Part shown: positions 7,085 through 14,278 of the stretch, piece by piece
Position numbering within the stretch: position 1 is the first letter of the stretch
Layout of the letters: each line of letters starts with the position of its first letter
DNA from: an uncultured Methanobrevibacter sp.
Lineage (GTDB): Archaea > Methanobacteriota > Methanobacteria > Methanobacteriales > Methanobacteriaceae
DNA length: 18,084 bases
Direction: 5' to 3'
Assembly: GCF_900314695.1 (NCBI RefSeq)
Contig: NZ_OMWD01000036.1
Location: 1 to 18,084, forward strand
Made by a program: the position numbers and the translations under genes
Notes under the pieces: generated by a model
Told to the model about the DNA's origin: nothing
The model's input: only the letters and a program-made list of their open reading frames with translations
The model's database searches: none

Positions 7085-7395
7085 TATATTACTTATAAGT
7101 TACACTTGAAACATACCTCTTGTGAAAAATTGTTATAACTTATATCTGAAAAGTTACACTTGAAATGCACCTCTCTTATGAAAACTTATAAGTTATCTGT
7201 GAAAACTTACACTTGAAATACATCTCTTTTATGAAAACTTATAAGTTATCTGTGAAAACTTACACTTGAAATGCACCTCTTTTATGAAAACTTATAAGTT
7301 ATCTGTGAAAACTTACACTTGAAATAGACCTCTCAATTTTTGATGAAATAAGAATAACTTAAAAGTTACACTTGAAATATATGTCCTTATAAGTC
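7085..7395 (+). other. Probable replication origin: six-unit array of Orc1/Cdc6 boxes (mini-ORB)
   Basis: Six copies of TACACTTGAAA start at 7101, 7155, 7208, 7261, 7314 and 7367, so the period is 53-54 bp. The middle three units are almost identical over their full length; the outer ones diverge outside the box. Five of six are preceded by T (TTACACTTGAAA), all are on the plus strand, and most are followed by a C-rich RCACCTCT-like segment. Each inner unit also carries the 12-bp palindrome AACTTATAAGTT. The box closely resembles the origin recognition box reported for Methanothermobacter (TTTACACTTGAAA-like). The AT-rich stretch 7400-7470 would serve as an unwinding element. It fills the 430-bp gap 7046-7477, and orc1/cdc6 lies at 2345-3454. 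A solitary inverted copy is at 12129. That it fires is inference. Confidence 0.8.
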
Positions 7396-7477
7396 AAAAA
7401 GTATTACTCAATGATATTCTAAAAATATTTTAAACATAAAATACAAATATTAAATCATAAATATAGGATGTGAAACT

Positions 7478-7897
7478 ATGACCAATAATATTAAAACAAC
7501 AGTTGAAGAATTACGTAAACTTATTAATGTGGATAATGTAATTGGTACACCAATCGAGACCGAAGACAAAATTTTAATCCCAGTTATAAAAATGGGTGTA
7601 GGATTTGGTGCAGGAGAAAGCCTTCTTGGAAATGAAGGAACAGATGTAATGGGTGCTGGTGCTGGAGTAGAACCAATATCCATGGTAATGATTCCTAAAA
7701 AAGGCAACACTGCAGAAGGAGTTCGTGTACTTGATTTAAGTAAAGGAAGTGAAGCTAACAAAGCATTATCCGACTTAGGTCTAATCATTACAGATTTAGT
7801 GAAAAGTTACTTAGGATCACAGAGTGATGAAGCCTATGACGAAAGCGAATACATCGAACCAGAATTTACAACCACAGACGAAAGTGAAGAAGAATAG
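7478..7897 (+). CDS. GerW/YtfJ-family protein
   Basis: 139 aa. It matches the Spore_YtfJ (GerW) family: VIGTPIETEDKILIPVIKMGVGFGAGES (21-48), then a Gly-rich GAGAGVEPISMVMIP (59-73), and VRVLDL (82-87). An acidic C-terminal tail (SDEAYDESEYIEPEFTTTDESEEE) follows. In Bacillus GerW is needed for germination, but methanogens do not sporulate, so the archaeal role is unknown. It starts the three-gene plus-strand run 7478-8722. AGGATGTGA just before the ATG is a plausible ribosome site, and TATA-like CATAAATATA lies nearby. It lies directly next to the origin array, so its promoter sits in the AT-rich flank. Confidence 0.85.
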   Translation: MTNNIKTTVEELRKLINVDNVIGTPIETEDKILIPVIKMGVGFGAGESLLGNEGTDVMGAGAGVEPISMVMIPKKGNTAEGVRVLDLSKGSEANKALSDLGLIITDLVKSYLGSQSDEAYDESEYIEPEFTTTDESEEE

Positions 7898-7905
7898 GAA
7901 TCAAA

Positions 7906-8490
7906 ATGTTTAACATCCTAGGGATGATTATTTTAATAATCATCTTATTCATTATTATTTTACTTTTGATTGGAATTAAAATATCATTCGTTTATACAAA
8001 AAAAGAAAGTGAAATAAAGGGATGTTTGAAAATACTTATTTTTAAAAAAATCAAGGTTTATTCTCATGAATTCCCCTCTGATGATGAAGAAGAAGAAAAA
8101 GAGGAAGAAGAGAATGACAGTAAACAAAGAGACATTAAAAAGCTATTTAAACTAGCCAAACCTTGTTTAAAAGATTTTAAAGTCTTTTTAAAATCAGCTT
8201 TAAATATAATTAAAGTTAAAAAAATTGAAAACCATCTTATTTTTGGACTTGACAGTTTTGCAGATACCGGAAAATATATTGGCATAATATGGAGCATTTT
8301 GGCTGTAGTAAACACAATGCATGAAAAATTACGAATAAGCGCTGAACCGTCATTTAATGGAAGCCAACTTGATGCTTGTGGTGTCAATGAAGTTGAAATA
8401 TATCCTCTAAGGCTTATAGTTCCAACAATTAAACTAATTTCTAAAAAGGATGTTCGCAAATTCATAAGAGGTGTTTGGGATGAGCGATGA
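7906..8490 (+). CDS. DUF2953-like membrane-anchored protein
   Basis: 194 aa. One N-terminal membrane helix (about residues 4-27) is followed by a short beta-like part (IKISFVYTKKESEIKGCLKILIFKKIKVY), a very acidic linker (SDDEEEEKEEEEND, 58-71) and a C-terminal domain with GLDSFADTGKYIGIIWSIL and VEIYPLRLIVPTIKLI. This order (helix, 'ikg.l.ifkikiy', acidic spacer, 'g..d.a.TG...G..w') is that of DUF2953, which includes Bacillus YtfI. It starts 8 bp after the GerW-like gene, so the two are co-transcribed; ytfI and ytfJ are also neighbours in Bacillus. Function unknown; the pairing suggests a joint role at the membrane. Confidence 0.75.
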   Translation: MFNILGMIILIIILFIIILLLIGIKISFVYTKKESEIKGCLKILIFKKIKVYSHEFPSDDEEEEKEEEENDSKQRDIKKLFKLAKPCLKDFKVFLKSALNIIKVKKIENHLIFGLDSFADTGKYIGIIWSILAVVNTMHEKLRISAEPSFNGSQLDACGVNEVEIYPLRLIVPTIKLISKKDVRKFIRGVWDER

Positions 8491-8722
8491 AGGGTTCTTT
8501 AAAATCAACCAAGACACTGAATTCAAATTTAAGGATTCATATGGATTTACATTTGTCTTTGAAGAGAATATCTTAAGAATTAATGAAAAAATCTCATCCG
8601 CTGAACTTAAACCTGTTGGAATAATTTATGAAGAAAATGATGAATATTACTTCGCACCCCTAGATGAAGTTGGTGATATTAAGGCAATTATCAACGAATT
8701 TATGAAAAGATGTTCTGCATAA
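8480..8722 (+). CDS. Hypothetical 80-aa protein, third gene of the GerW-like operon
   Basis: 80 aa from ATG 8480, overlapping the end of the DUF2953 gene by 11 bp in another frame. GAGGTG at 8467-8472 sits seven bases before this ATG, so it is preferred to an in-frame GTG at 8471. The protein is acidic with no signal or membrane segment. It alternates short beta-like stretches (EFKFKDSYGFTFVFEENILRI, KPVGIIYEENDEYYFAPL) and ends in an amphipathic helix (DIKAIINEFMKRC). I do not recognise a family. Translational coupling with the two upstream genes implies a linked function. Confidence 0.7.
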   Translation: MSDEGFFKINQDTEFKFKDSYGFTFVFEENILRINEKISSAELKPVGIIYEENDEYYFAPLDEVGDIKAIINEFMKRCSA

Positions 8723-8773
8723 ATATCGTTTGAAAAAAATATCACCACAAAAAATTAAAGATATAAAAAAATA

Positions 8774-10306
8774 TCATTTTGGAAGCGGGACATCTTCACT
8801 TTCAACAATTACTTCAACAACAAGAGGTCCTGTCAGATTTTTTTGAAGCAATAATTTCAAGTCATCAAGGTTATCCACTCTGACCCCATCAATTGCATAT
8901 GATGCAGCAAGTTTTACGAAATCGGGATTTTGCAATTTGATTTGGTATGGATTCATATCATAAAATGATTCCTGCCATTGGCGAATTATTCCAAACTCAG
9001 AATTATTCAAAATGAAGACAATTACATTCAAATCATATTCCTTCAATGTTGCAAGTTCCTGAGGATTCATCTGAAAACCGCCATCACCGGTTATGAGGAT
9101 AATTTTCTCATCACTGGCAACACATGCTCCAATAGCTGCTGGAAGACCATAGCCCATAGGTGCAAGTCCACCTGAAAACAATAGCTGACCTGGCTTTTTT
9201 GATTTCTTTAAAAGTGTAGTCCATGTTGTATGACTTCCTGCATCTGAAACTACAATATTGTCTTCAAATTTGTTTAAGATTTCAAAAATTGCTGCTTGTG
9301 GTTTTAAATCATCATGAATGCCTTCAACAGCTGTTTCATTGTCAATATCTAATATTTCATCTAGCCAATCTACTTTTTTAAAGTTAACATTCAATAAAAA
9401 GTCTTCAACTTTACCATGAATTGGATAATCACCTATTAAAACATCTTTATTGATGTTTACATGAATTAAGTTATCTGGAATTTCTGAAAATGTCCTTTCA
9501 CTGGCTTTTATCCCCAATGCAATGATGCAATCAGCATTTTCAAAGGCATATTTTGACCGAGGGGTTGAACGTGCTCCAACCATGCCCAAATTAATGTCTT
9601 CATATTCTGAAATTATTCCCTTTCCATGAAATGTTGTGGTTACGGGAATATTATATTTCTGGGCTATTCCTTTGATGTTTTGGCCTTGTGAAATTGCACC
9701 TGCACCCAGAATGAATAATGGTTTTTGAGACTTATCAATCAGTTCCTGGGCTTTTGAGATGTTTGACAGGTCATCTTCACACAGATAGCATAGCTCAAAG
9801 TCTTCAAACTCATTGCTTAAAAGCACATCCTTTGACAGGTTGATGTGAATTGGGCCTTTCGGATTGTTTTTAAGGGCAAAAAGTGAAGCTCTTAACATAT
9901 ACAAGGCTTCAGTCCCATTTAATGGATTGTAAGACTCCTGTGTGATGTTTTTGAAAATTTCAACTTGAGGAGTTGTCTGGAAATAATCGCTTCCCTTGTA
10001 TTTCAATTCATTGTCACCGGTTATAACAAGAATCGGAACATTATCCTTATATGCAGTAGCCACTGCCATAGTGAAGTTTAAGGCACCTGGAGATGCAGTT
10101 GCTATGCAAACACCAATTTTACCGGTTGAGCGATAATAGCCATCAGCGGCATGTGCAGCTGCCTGTTCATGCCTTGTGAGAATATGATTAATGTCTGAAG
10201 TTGAAAGTGCCTTGTAAAGCGACATAATCTGTTCGCCAGGAATTCCAAATACATCGCTAATTCCCTCTTCAGTCAAAATCTCAACAAGTTTATCACTTAC
10301 GTTCAT
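8774..10306 (-). CDS. Thiamine-pyrophosphate enzyme, acetolactate-synthase large-subunit-like
   Basis: 510 aa. The three-domain TPP layout is clear: N-terminal PYR domain with FGIPGEQ (20-26), catalytic Glu47 in TRHEQAAAHAADGY, and ATASPGALN (69-77); central domain from about 190; C-terminal PP domain with GGLAPMGYGLPAAIGA (379-394) and GDGGFQMN...NN (407-435). IRQWQESFY and NPDFVKLAASY are acetolactate-synthase-like. Differences: true large subunits are about 550-600 aa, and the FAD-site motif GMLGMHG is replaced by GMVGARSTP (241-249). It may be a paralogue with another 2-keto acid substrate rather than the biosynthetic IlvB; no small regulatory subunit is beside it. Its ATG overlaps the dUTPase stop (ATGA), so the two are translationally coupled. 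Confidence 0.85.
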   Translation of the reverse strand: MNVSDKLVEILTEEGISDVFGIPGEQIMSLYKALSTSDINHILTRHEQAAAHAADGYYRSTGKIGVCIATASPGALNFTMAVATAYKDNVPILVITGDNELKYKGSDYFQTTPQVEIFKNITQESYNPLNGTEALYMLRASLFALKNNPKGPIHINLSKDVLLSNEFEDFELCYLCEDDLSNISKAQELIDKSQKPLFILGAGAISQGQNIKGIAQKYNIPVTTTFHGKGIISEYEDINLGMVGARSTPRSKYAFENADCIIALGIKASERTFSEIPDNLIHVNINKDVLIGDYPIHGKVEDFLLNVNFKKVDWLDEILDIDNETAVEGIHDDLKPQAAIFEILNKFEDNIVVSDAGSHTTWTTLLKKSKKPGQLLFSGGLAPMGYGLPAAIGACVASDEKIILITGDGGFQMNPQELATLKEYDLNVIVFILNNSEFGIIRQWQESFYDMNPYQIKLQNPDFVKLAASYAIDGVRVDNLDDLKLLLQKNLTGPLVVEVIVESEDVPLPK

Positions 10307-10764
10307 TCTTCCTTCTCCTGATAAGATCCATCATATTCTCCTGAACCTTCTACAGGGAATACAACCGCCTGGGCAATTCTATCTCCGGATTTGATTTTAT
10401 ATTCAAAATCTCCATGGTTGTAAATCATAAACATCAATGTTCCATAAAAACCTGGATCTCCCACAGCCGTTTGAACTGATATAAAAGACCTTAAGAGAGT
10501 TGATCTTGGAAGATAGAGCATTGTGTAACCCTTTGGTATTTTAACTTTGCGTTTAATACTTGCCAAATAGGCAGTATGTGGTTTTAAGGTGTAAATGTCA
10601 CCTTCCATTTCTTTAAGTTCCGGCAAGTTTTTTTCATTGTCAATAAGTGAACCTGCGCTTTTTTGAGTGTATATCTTGTCCAGTTCCAAGTCTATTCCTG
10701 ATGGTTGAACCAAATCCTTGAAATTTGGAAATAATTTTATAAGTTCTTTTTCGCCAAGCATCAT
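10303..10764 (-). CDS. dut: dUTPase of the dCTP deaminase/dUTPase superfamily
   Basis: 153 aa. It removes pyrophosphate from dUTP, giving dUMP and keeping uracil out of DNA. Motifs are PSGIDL (21-26), LYLPRSTLLRS (83-93), AVGDPGFYG (100-108), GDRIAQ (127-132) and C-terminal YDGSYQ (144-149). At 153 aa it is shorter than the roughly 200-aa bifunctional dCTP deaminase/dUTPases of some methanogens, so plain dUTPase is the better call, but activity cannot be told apart by eye. Two ATGs in tandem start the frame. A TATA-like GTATAAATAAATT lies about 25 bp upstream, back to back with the divergent tautomerase gene. It overlaps the TPP enzyme gene by 4 bp; the metabolic link between the two is not obvious. 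Confidence 0.85.
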   Translation of the reverse strand: MMLGEKELIKLFPNFKDLVQPSGIDLELDKIYTQKSAGSLIDNEKNLPELKEMEGDIYTLKPHTAYLASIKRKVKIPKGYTMLYLPRSTLLRSFISVQTAVGDPGFYGTLMFMIYNHGDFEYKIKSGDRIAQAVVFPVEGSGEYDGSYQEKEE

Positions 10765-10827
10765 ATCAAAACCTTTTAATAATTTATTTATACTACCGCA
10801 CTAATAAATTTTAATTGGTGATAAAAA

Positions 10828-11016
10828 ATGCCTGTAATAACAATAGCTGGAAATGATGGAATTAGTGTTGAGAAAAAAAGAGAAATGGTTAAAAACGTTT
10901 CTAAAGTAGTGGCAGATGCTTATGATTTGCCAATAGAAGCAATAACTGTTTTAGTCCAAGCTTATGAAAAAGAAAGCATTGGAGTAGCAGGTGAATTGCT
11001 ATCAGATAGAGAATAA
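10828..11016 (+). CDS. 4-oxalocrotonate tautomerase-family protein
   Basis: 62 aa, the normal size of a 4-OT subunit. The start is MPVITIAG, so after Met removal Pro1 is the catalytic base of this family. It is followed by one helix (SVEKKREMVKNVSKVVADAYDLP) and the second strand IEAITVLVQAY, then ESIGVAGELLSDR, as in bacterial and archaeal small tautomerases. These form hexamers and catalyse keto-enol tautomerisation; the physiological substrate in methanogens is unknown. GGTGAT lies before the ATG as ribosome site. It is divergent from the dUTPase pair and monocistronic, closed by a strong hairpin. Confidence 0.88.
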   Translation: MPVITIAGNDGISVEKKREMVKNVSKVVADAYDLPIEAITVLVQAYEKESIGVAGELLSDRE

Positions 11017-11026
11017 TTAACAAAAC

Positions 11027-11092
11027 GGGAGTTTTGCAGAACAAAACTCCCCAAATTTACAGACTAATGTGTTAAATATATTAACACAGTCT
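11027..11092 (+). terminator. Terminator of the tautomerase gene (two hairpins)
   Basis: GGGAGTTTTG (11027-11036) pairs perfectly with CAAAACTCCC (11042-11051), a 10-bp stem with a 5-nt loop. A second hairpin follows: TGTGTTAA (11068-11075) with TTAACACA (11081-11088), extended by AGAC (11061-11064) with GTCT (11089-11092). The gene on the other side (stop at 11128) is convergent, so the pair may serve both. Confidence 0.65.
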
Positions 11093-11127
11093 TATATTAA
11101 TACTGATTAATATATAAAAATTTTGAT

Positions 11128-12063
11128 TCATACTTTTCTATACACATCATCATCCAATTTTTCAATAAGATTCAATTCTTGAAGTTCATCAAGATATCTT
11201 TGAATTTTTTTGTCAAAGTTTTTGCTTTCATATCTTTTAAGTTTCACTTTGAGCTGCTGGAATGTGAACTCATCACCTGCATTGTCATAGATGATTTTTT
11301 GCCAAGGGGTCAAATTGAAAATAATGTCTTCAAGAGGATTTTCAACATCACCTATATTCCAGAAATCATCCTGAGTCTTAAGTTGAAAATCATTTTCCAG
11401 CTCGTCAATGCAGTCGGTCAATATGTCCAGATGAGGATAGTTTGCAAGTCCGTTTTTGTGCTTGAAAATTTTATTCAAAAATTCGCTTTTTGCATTTTCC
11501 AAATTTTTTTCAGCTTCAGCCAATGTTTCATATGATGCCAAAATATATATCCTGTCATCAAATACCTCAACGATTTTATAGGTGTCAGTCTCATCACAAA
11601 ATTCAATTTCACCGAATGCATTTACATCCCAGTCATGCTCCAACAAAAAGTTTCTGGAAAATGTTGCATCCTCAAGATTGTCAAAGACTCCAAAAATATA
11701 TTCATCTCCGGCAATCTGTTTTTTGATGATGTAGTTGTCAAAGAGTCTTGATATGTTCAAACCGTATTTTGAGTTGTTGGGGTTTCTGATCTTTTTTCGG
11801 GTGAGTTTTGAAATTGCATCAAAAGTGGGTTTTTCACTAAACTGCCCTAGACAAAATAGCTTATCATCAATGACTTTGAAAACAAGATACCCATTATCAA
11901 TTTCAAAAATTTCATCATGAATATTGTCAAGCTGCCAATCGCTACTGACTAGAAGATCTCTTGCAAACACTGCAACATCAAGAGAATCATATTTTCCATA
12001 TGTCCTTGAATTTTTAACCACTGTGAAATTATTCTTATTTTTGCGGATGTATTTTTCGCTCAT
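11128..12063 (-). CDS. Unknown protein with duplicated AP2-like domain and C-terminal winged helix
   Basis: 311 aa from ATG 12063 (a GTG precedes it). The first ~190 residues are an internal duplication of about 105 residues. Each half begins with an AP2-like strand-turn-helix unit (YIRKNKNNFTVVKNSRTYGKYDSLDVAVFARDLLVSSDW; later YIIKKQIAGDEYIFGVFDNLEDATFSRNFLLEHDW). Each continues with a 'Y.....V.DD.....LG/AS....L.EA' segment (about 59-88 and 161-190). The last ~65 residues (LTPWQKIIYDNAGDEFTFQQLKVKL ... YLDELQELNLIEKL) look like a winged helix. Similar AP2-like units are common in uncharacterised methanogen proteins. DNA binding is inferred, with no target known. TATA-like TTTATATTAA lies upstream; the inverted origin box at 12129 lies just beyond it. 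Confidence 0.7.
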   Translation of the reverse strand: MSEKYIRKNKNNFTVVKNSRTYGKYDSLDVAVFARDLLVSSDWQLDNIHDEIFEIDNGYLVFKVIDDKLFCLGQFSEKPTFDAISKLTRKKIRNPNNSKYGLNISRLFDNYIIKKQIAGDEYIFGVFDNLEDATFSRNFLLEHDWDVNAFGEIEFCDETDTYKIVEVFDDRIYILASYETLAEAEKNLENAKSEFLNKIFKHKNGLANYPHLDILTDCIDELENDFQLKTQDDFWNIGDVENPLEDIIFNLTPWQKIIYDNAGDEFTFQQLKVKLKRYESKNFDKKIQRYLDELQELNLIEKLDDDVYRKV

Positions 12064-12128
12064 CACTTTAATTTTAACTTTGAAAATTAATATAAATTAT
12101 GTTTTAAGTATGAAATTTAATTTCTAAA

Positions 12129-12150
12129 GAGAGGTCTATTTCAAGTGTAA
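12129..12150 (-). other. Solitary inverted Orc1/Cdc6 box
   Basis: The reverse complement of this 22-bp stretch is identical to 7313-7334, the fifth unit of the origin array: TTACACTTGAAAT followed by AGACCTCTC. The identity covers both the core and its C-rich 3' extension. A 22-bp chance match is very unlikely, so it is a genuine dispersed copy, in opposite orientation and 4.8 kb from the array. Confidence 0.7.
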
Positions 12151-13340
12151 AAGCTTTAAAATTAGAGTTTTTCGAAATAAATATTGATTCTTTTCTTAAA
12201 TTATAAAATTGACTTATTTTATCATATTTACCCATGAAAAATGAAATTTTTGTGAAATAAAATTAATGGCTTGAAAACAACAGAAATATGGCAAAAATCA
12301 AGAGTTACTGGGAGGTAAAATTCTTACTGAAAGCCAACCTTAACTTGCAAAAAGAAAATTGTTAGGTTAAGTGGTTTGAGATATTTGAAATGAAGCTAAT
12401 CTTTCAAATTCATTTATATTGCATAATTTTAAAATCACATGTATAGAAATCAAATAATTTTTTATACTAATTTCTGATTTGAAGTCATATTGGCTGTTTT
12501 CGATGAAATGAGTGAAAATTCCAAAAATTTTCAAGATTTTTTGATGAAATTTACAGGTGAAAATTAAAAATTGTAAGATATTTTTTACATAATTCTTAAA
12601 TCTGAATTTTGAGAAATCTCTATAAACAAAATTATGATTTGAAATCAATTTTAAATTATTGATAAAAATAAATTAAAATTTGGAAAGAAAATAACTTTTA
12701 AGGCACAATAAAGAAATTATCGTAAAAAAATTTCATTCTAGATAATGGCTAAAACTGCTTTTTTGACAGATTCCGGCACAAATAACATATGATTTTTAAC
12801 ATTTTTACAATATTGCAACAATTTAGAAAAAATCATCGATTTTGAAATTAAAAATTTCAAAGTAATCATCCACACCAGAAATTCTCTATCAAAAACATTT
12901 TGAAAAAAAAAAATGAATATTGATTATAAAATTAATGCTTTTCAAAAATTGAATTTTATGCTAAATTTACAATGCCATTAGCAAACAGGAATACTTCAAA
13001 AATTTATTGACAAACATCTCAATATACCATCACATCATCTTAGAAAATAGATGATTCAGCAGCCAAAACTGAAAAGATTTTTTGAATTGAATGAAAAAAT
13101 AAGAGAAATAAAGAAGTTACTTGAAAAAAATTGTATTACAATATGTCAGAATACGGTTAAATTCCAAGGAGCATATAAAATGTTATTGAAATATTGATAA
13201 ATAACCTCACCAAATTAATTTTAAATTCCACACCATCCAAATAATGAAAGTACTATTAAAAATAATGAGCCCAAAATAGCTGATGAGATCTTGACCTTAA
13301 AGGAAAAAAATAGAATAATTTAGGAATACCTAAAAATTAG
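12151..13340. other. 1.2-kb gene-poor AT-rich region
   Basis: No frame here has a ribosome site, a family-like motif or sensible composition. The longest (12367-12648, minus, 93 codons) is Phe/Ile/Asn/Lys-rich, as expected by chance in such AT-rich DNA. I found no tRNA, no tandem repeat and no clear hairpin. It may be decayed coding sequence or origin-associated spacer. Confidence 0.5.
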
Positions 13341-13344
13341 CGAA

Positions 13345-13525
13345 ATATTTATATATTATAAATTAAAAAATATGTAGTAGGAAGTGTAGAGTTTACCCCT
13401 TCAACCCTAATATCCACACTTCCACACCAACAATTACATGGAGGTGAAAATGTGATTATTGGTATCGAAAACCTGAAAGAAAAACAAAACCAAGATAAGG
13501 ATGACTCCGAATAACTTGGTTTTAC
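13345..13525 (+). ncRNA. Compact structured transcript bracketed by two hairpins (candidate)
   Basis: A TATA box (ATTTATATATTATAAATT, about 13347-13364) is followed by GGAAGTGT (13380-13387) pairing perfectly with ACACTTCC (13416-13423). Next come a GGAGGTG ribosome site (13440-13446) and a 20-codon frame. A 9-bp stem AAAACCAAG (13486-13494) / CTTGGTTTT (13515-13523) then spans the stop codon in its loop, followed by a T-rich stretch. Promoter, 5' hairpin, ribosome site and terminator in 180 bp suggest a short RNA, either coding a micropeptide or acting as regulatory RNA. I know no named family that fits. Confidence 0.5.
13452..13514 (+). CDS. Putative 20-aa micropeptide
   Basis: GTG start, product MIIGIENLKEKQNQDKDDSE, charged and hydrophilic after the first five residues. 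GGAGGTG (13440-13446) is one of the strongest ribosome sites in the window, with a 5-nt spacing to the GTG. An ATG at 13438 gives an alternative 5-codon frame (MEVKM) overlapping the same site, so a short upstream frame or start competition is possible. Its last codons and stop lie inside the 3' hairpin (13486-13523). There are no runs of one amino acid that would mark a classic attenuation leader. It is not a known protein to me. Confidence 0.4.
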   Translation: MIIGIENLKEKQNQDKDDSE

Positions 13526-13718
13526 CTCTATTTTTATGATAAATTATGAAATTTTTTTAAGATATGATACTTGATAAGTAACTTTTTGCCTACCTTGAGT
13601 TTTTTAATGACATATTCCTTTTTAGAATCATTGAATTTGAAATCAGCTTCCATTTCAATTGTTCAGCATGAATTTACTTTTTTAATAACTAAAATGCCTC
13701 TATACTCAATTATAAATA

Positions 13719-13754
13719 TGCAAGCAAGCACTTGCACACGAAAAACTTTATATT
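13719..13754 (+). promoter_or_regulatory. Promoter with palindromic operator, copy 2 of 3
   Basis: TGCAAG-N6-CTTGCA (13719-13736), then the 10-bp linker CACGAAAAAC and TATA box TTTATATT (13747-13754). Compared with copy 1, T and A of the half-sites change to C and G symmetrically (TGTAAG to TGCAAG, CTTACA to CTTGCA), which keeps the dyad and argues for a protein-binding site under selection. It drives the secreted protein at 13806. Confidence 0.7.
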
Positions 13755-13805
13755 AAATTATAATAAAGAGTATAACTAATAATTAAAAGTTTAAGGAGGC
13801 ATAAA

Positions 13806-14096
13806 ATGAAAATAGCCATATTTGCAATATTAATAATCAGCATGGGAATTATGATTTCAGTATCTCCAGAAGCACATGCAATTGATTCAGGTGTTTCACA
13901 CATTATTGGAGATATCAAGCATCATTTAAATGACAGTGAAATTCACAATACTGCACAAGACAACGACACATCACTCGAACAAAACATGAATCCTCCATTA
14001 AAAAATAATCAGGACATGGACGACATAAAAAACAATACAGATTCATCAAAGTTCATAGATATAGACAATAGTCTATTTGACATTTACCTCAGTTAA
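13806..14096 (+). CDS. Small secreted Asn/Asp-rich protein (unknown)
   Basis: 96 aa. A clear signal peptide (MKIAIFAILIISMGIMISVSPEAHA, cleavage after residue 25, AHA) precedes a mature ~71-aa acidic, Asn/Asp/His-rich chain with little hydrophobic content and several N-x-S/T sequons. There is no membrane anchor and no LPxTG, so it would be released or held by other proteins. A strong AGGAGG (13794-13799) lies six bases before the ATG. It shares its promoter type with the LPATG protein at 5175, which suggests a common regulon of small exported proteins. I do not recognise a family. Confidence 0.75.
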   Translation: MKIAIFAILIISMGIMISVSPEAHAIDSGVSHIIGDIKHHLNDSEIHNTAQDNDTSLEQNMNPPLKNNQDMDDIKNNTDSSKFIDIDNSLFDIYLS

Positions 14097-14278
14097 TTCA
14101 ACACTTAAAACCACTGCCATCACCCCCCATATTTAATTAATAATATCTACATTTTTTCAAAGTGTTTTAGATCAGTTTTTAATGTCCTAATAATAGGGAT
14201 TATTTCAGTATTAAAAAGAATTAAAATACTTTAATTTTAAAATAAATCATTTAAATATCTTTTTTGACAATTTAAAAA

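Noticed and set aside
7085..7395. CRISPR array
   Set aside because: The period is regular, but the sequence between the 12-bp boxes is itself repeated in the middle units, so there are no unique spacers, and no cas gene is present.
11179..11920. Plus-strand frames opposite the AP2-like gene
   Set aside because: Shadow frames; the minus-strand gene has an internal domain duplication and one long intact frame.
12367..12648. Minus-strand 93-codon frame as a gene
   Set aside because: Phe/Ile/Asn/Lys composition of random AT-rich DNA, no ribosome site, no recognisable motif.
13280..13310. Hammerhead-like core (CTGATGAG ... GGAAA)
   Set aside because: The sequence between the two conserved parts does not form a proper stem II, and no stems I and III could be found.
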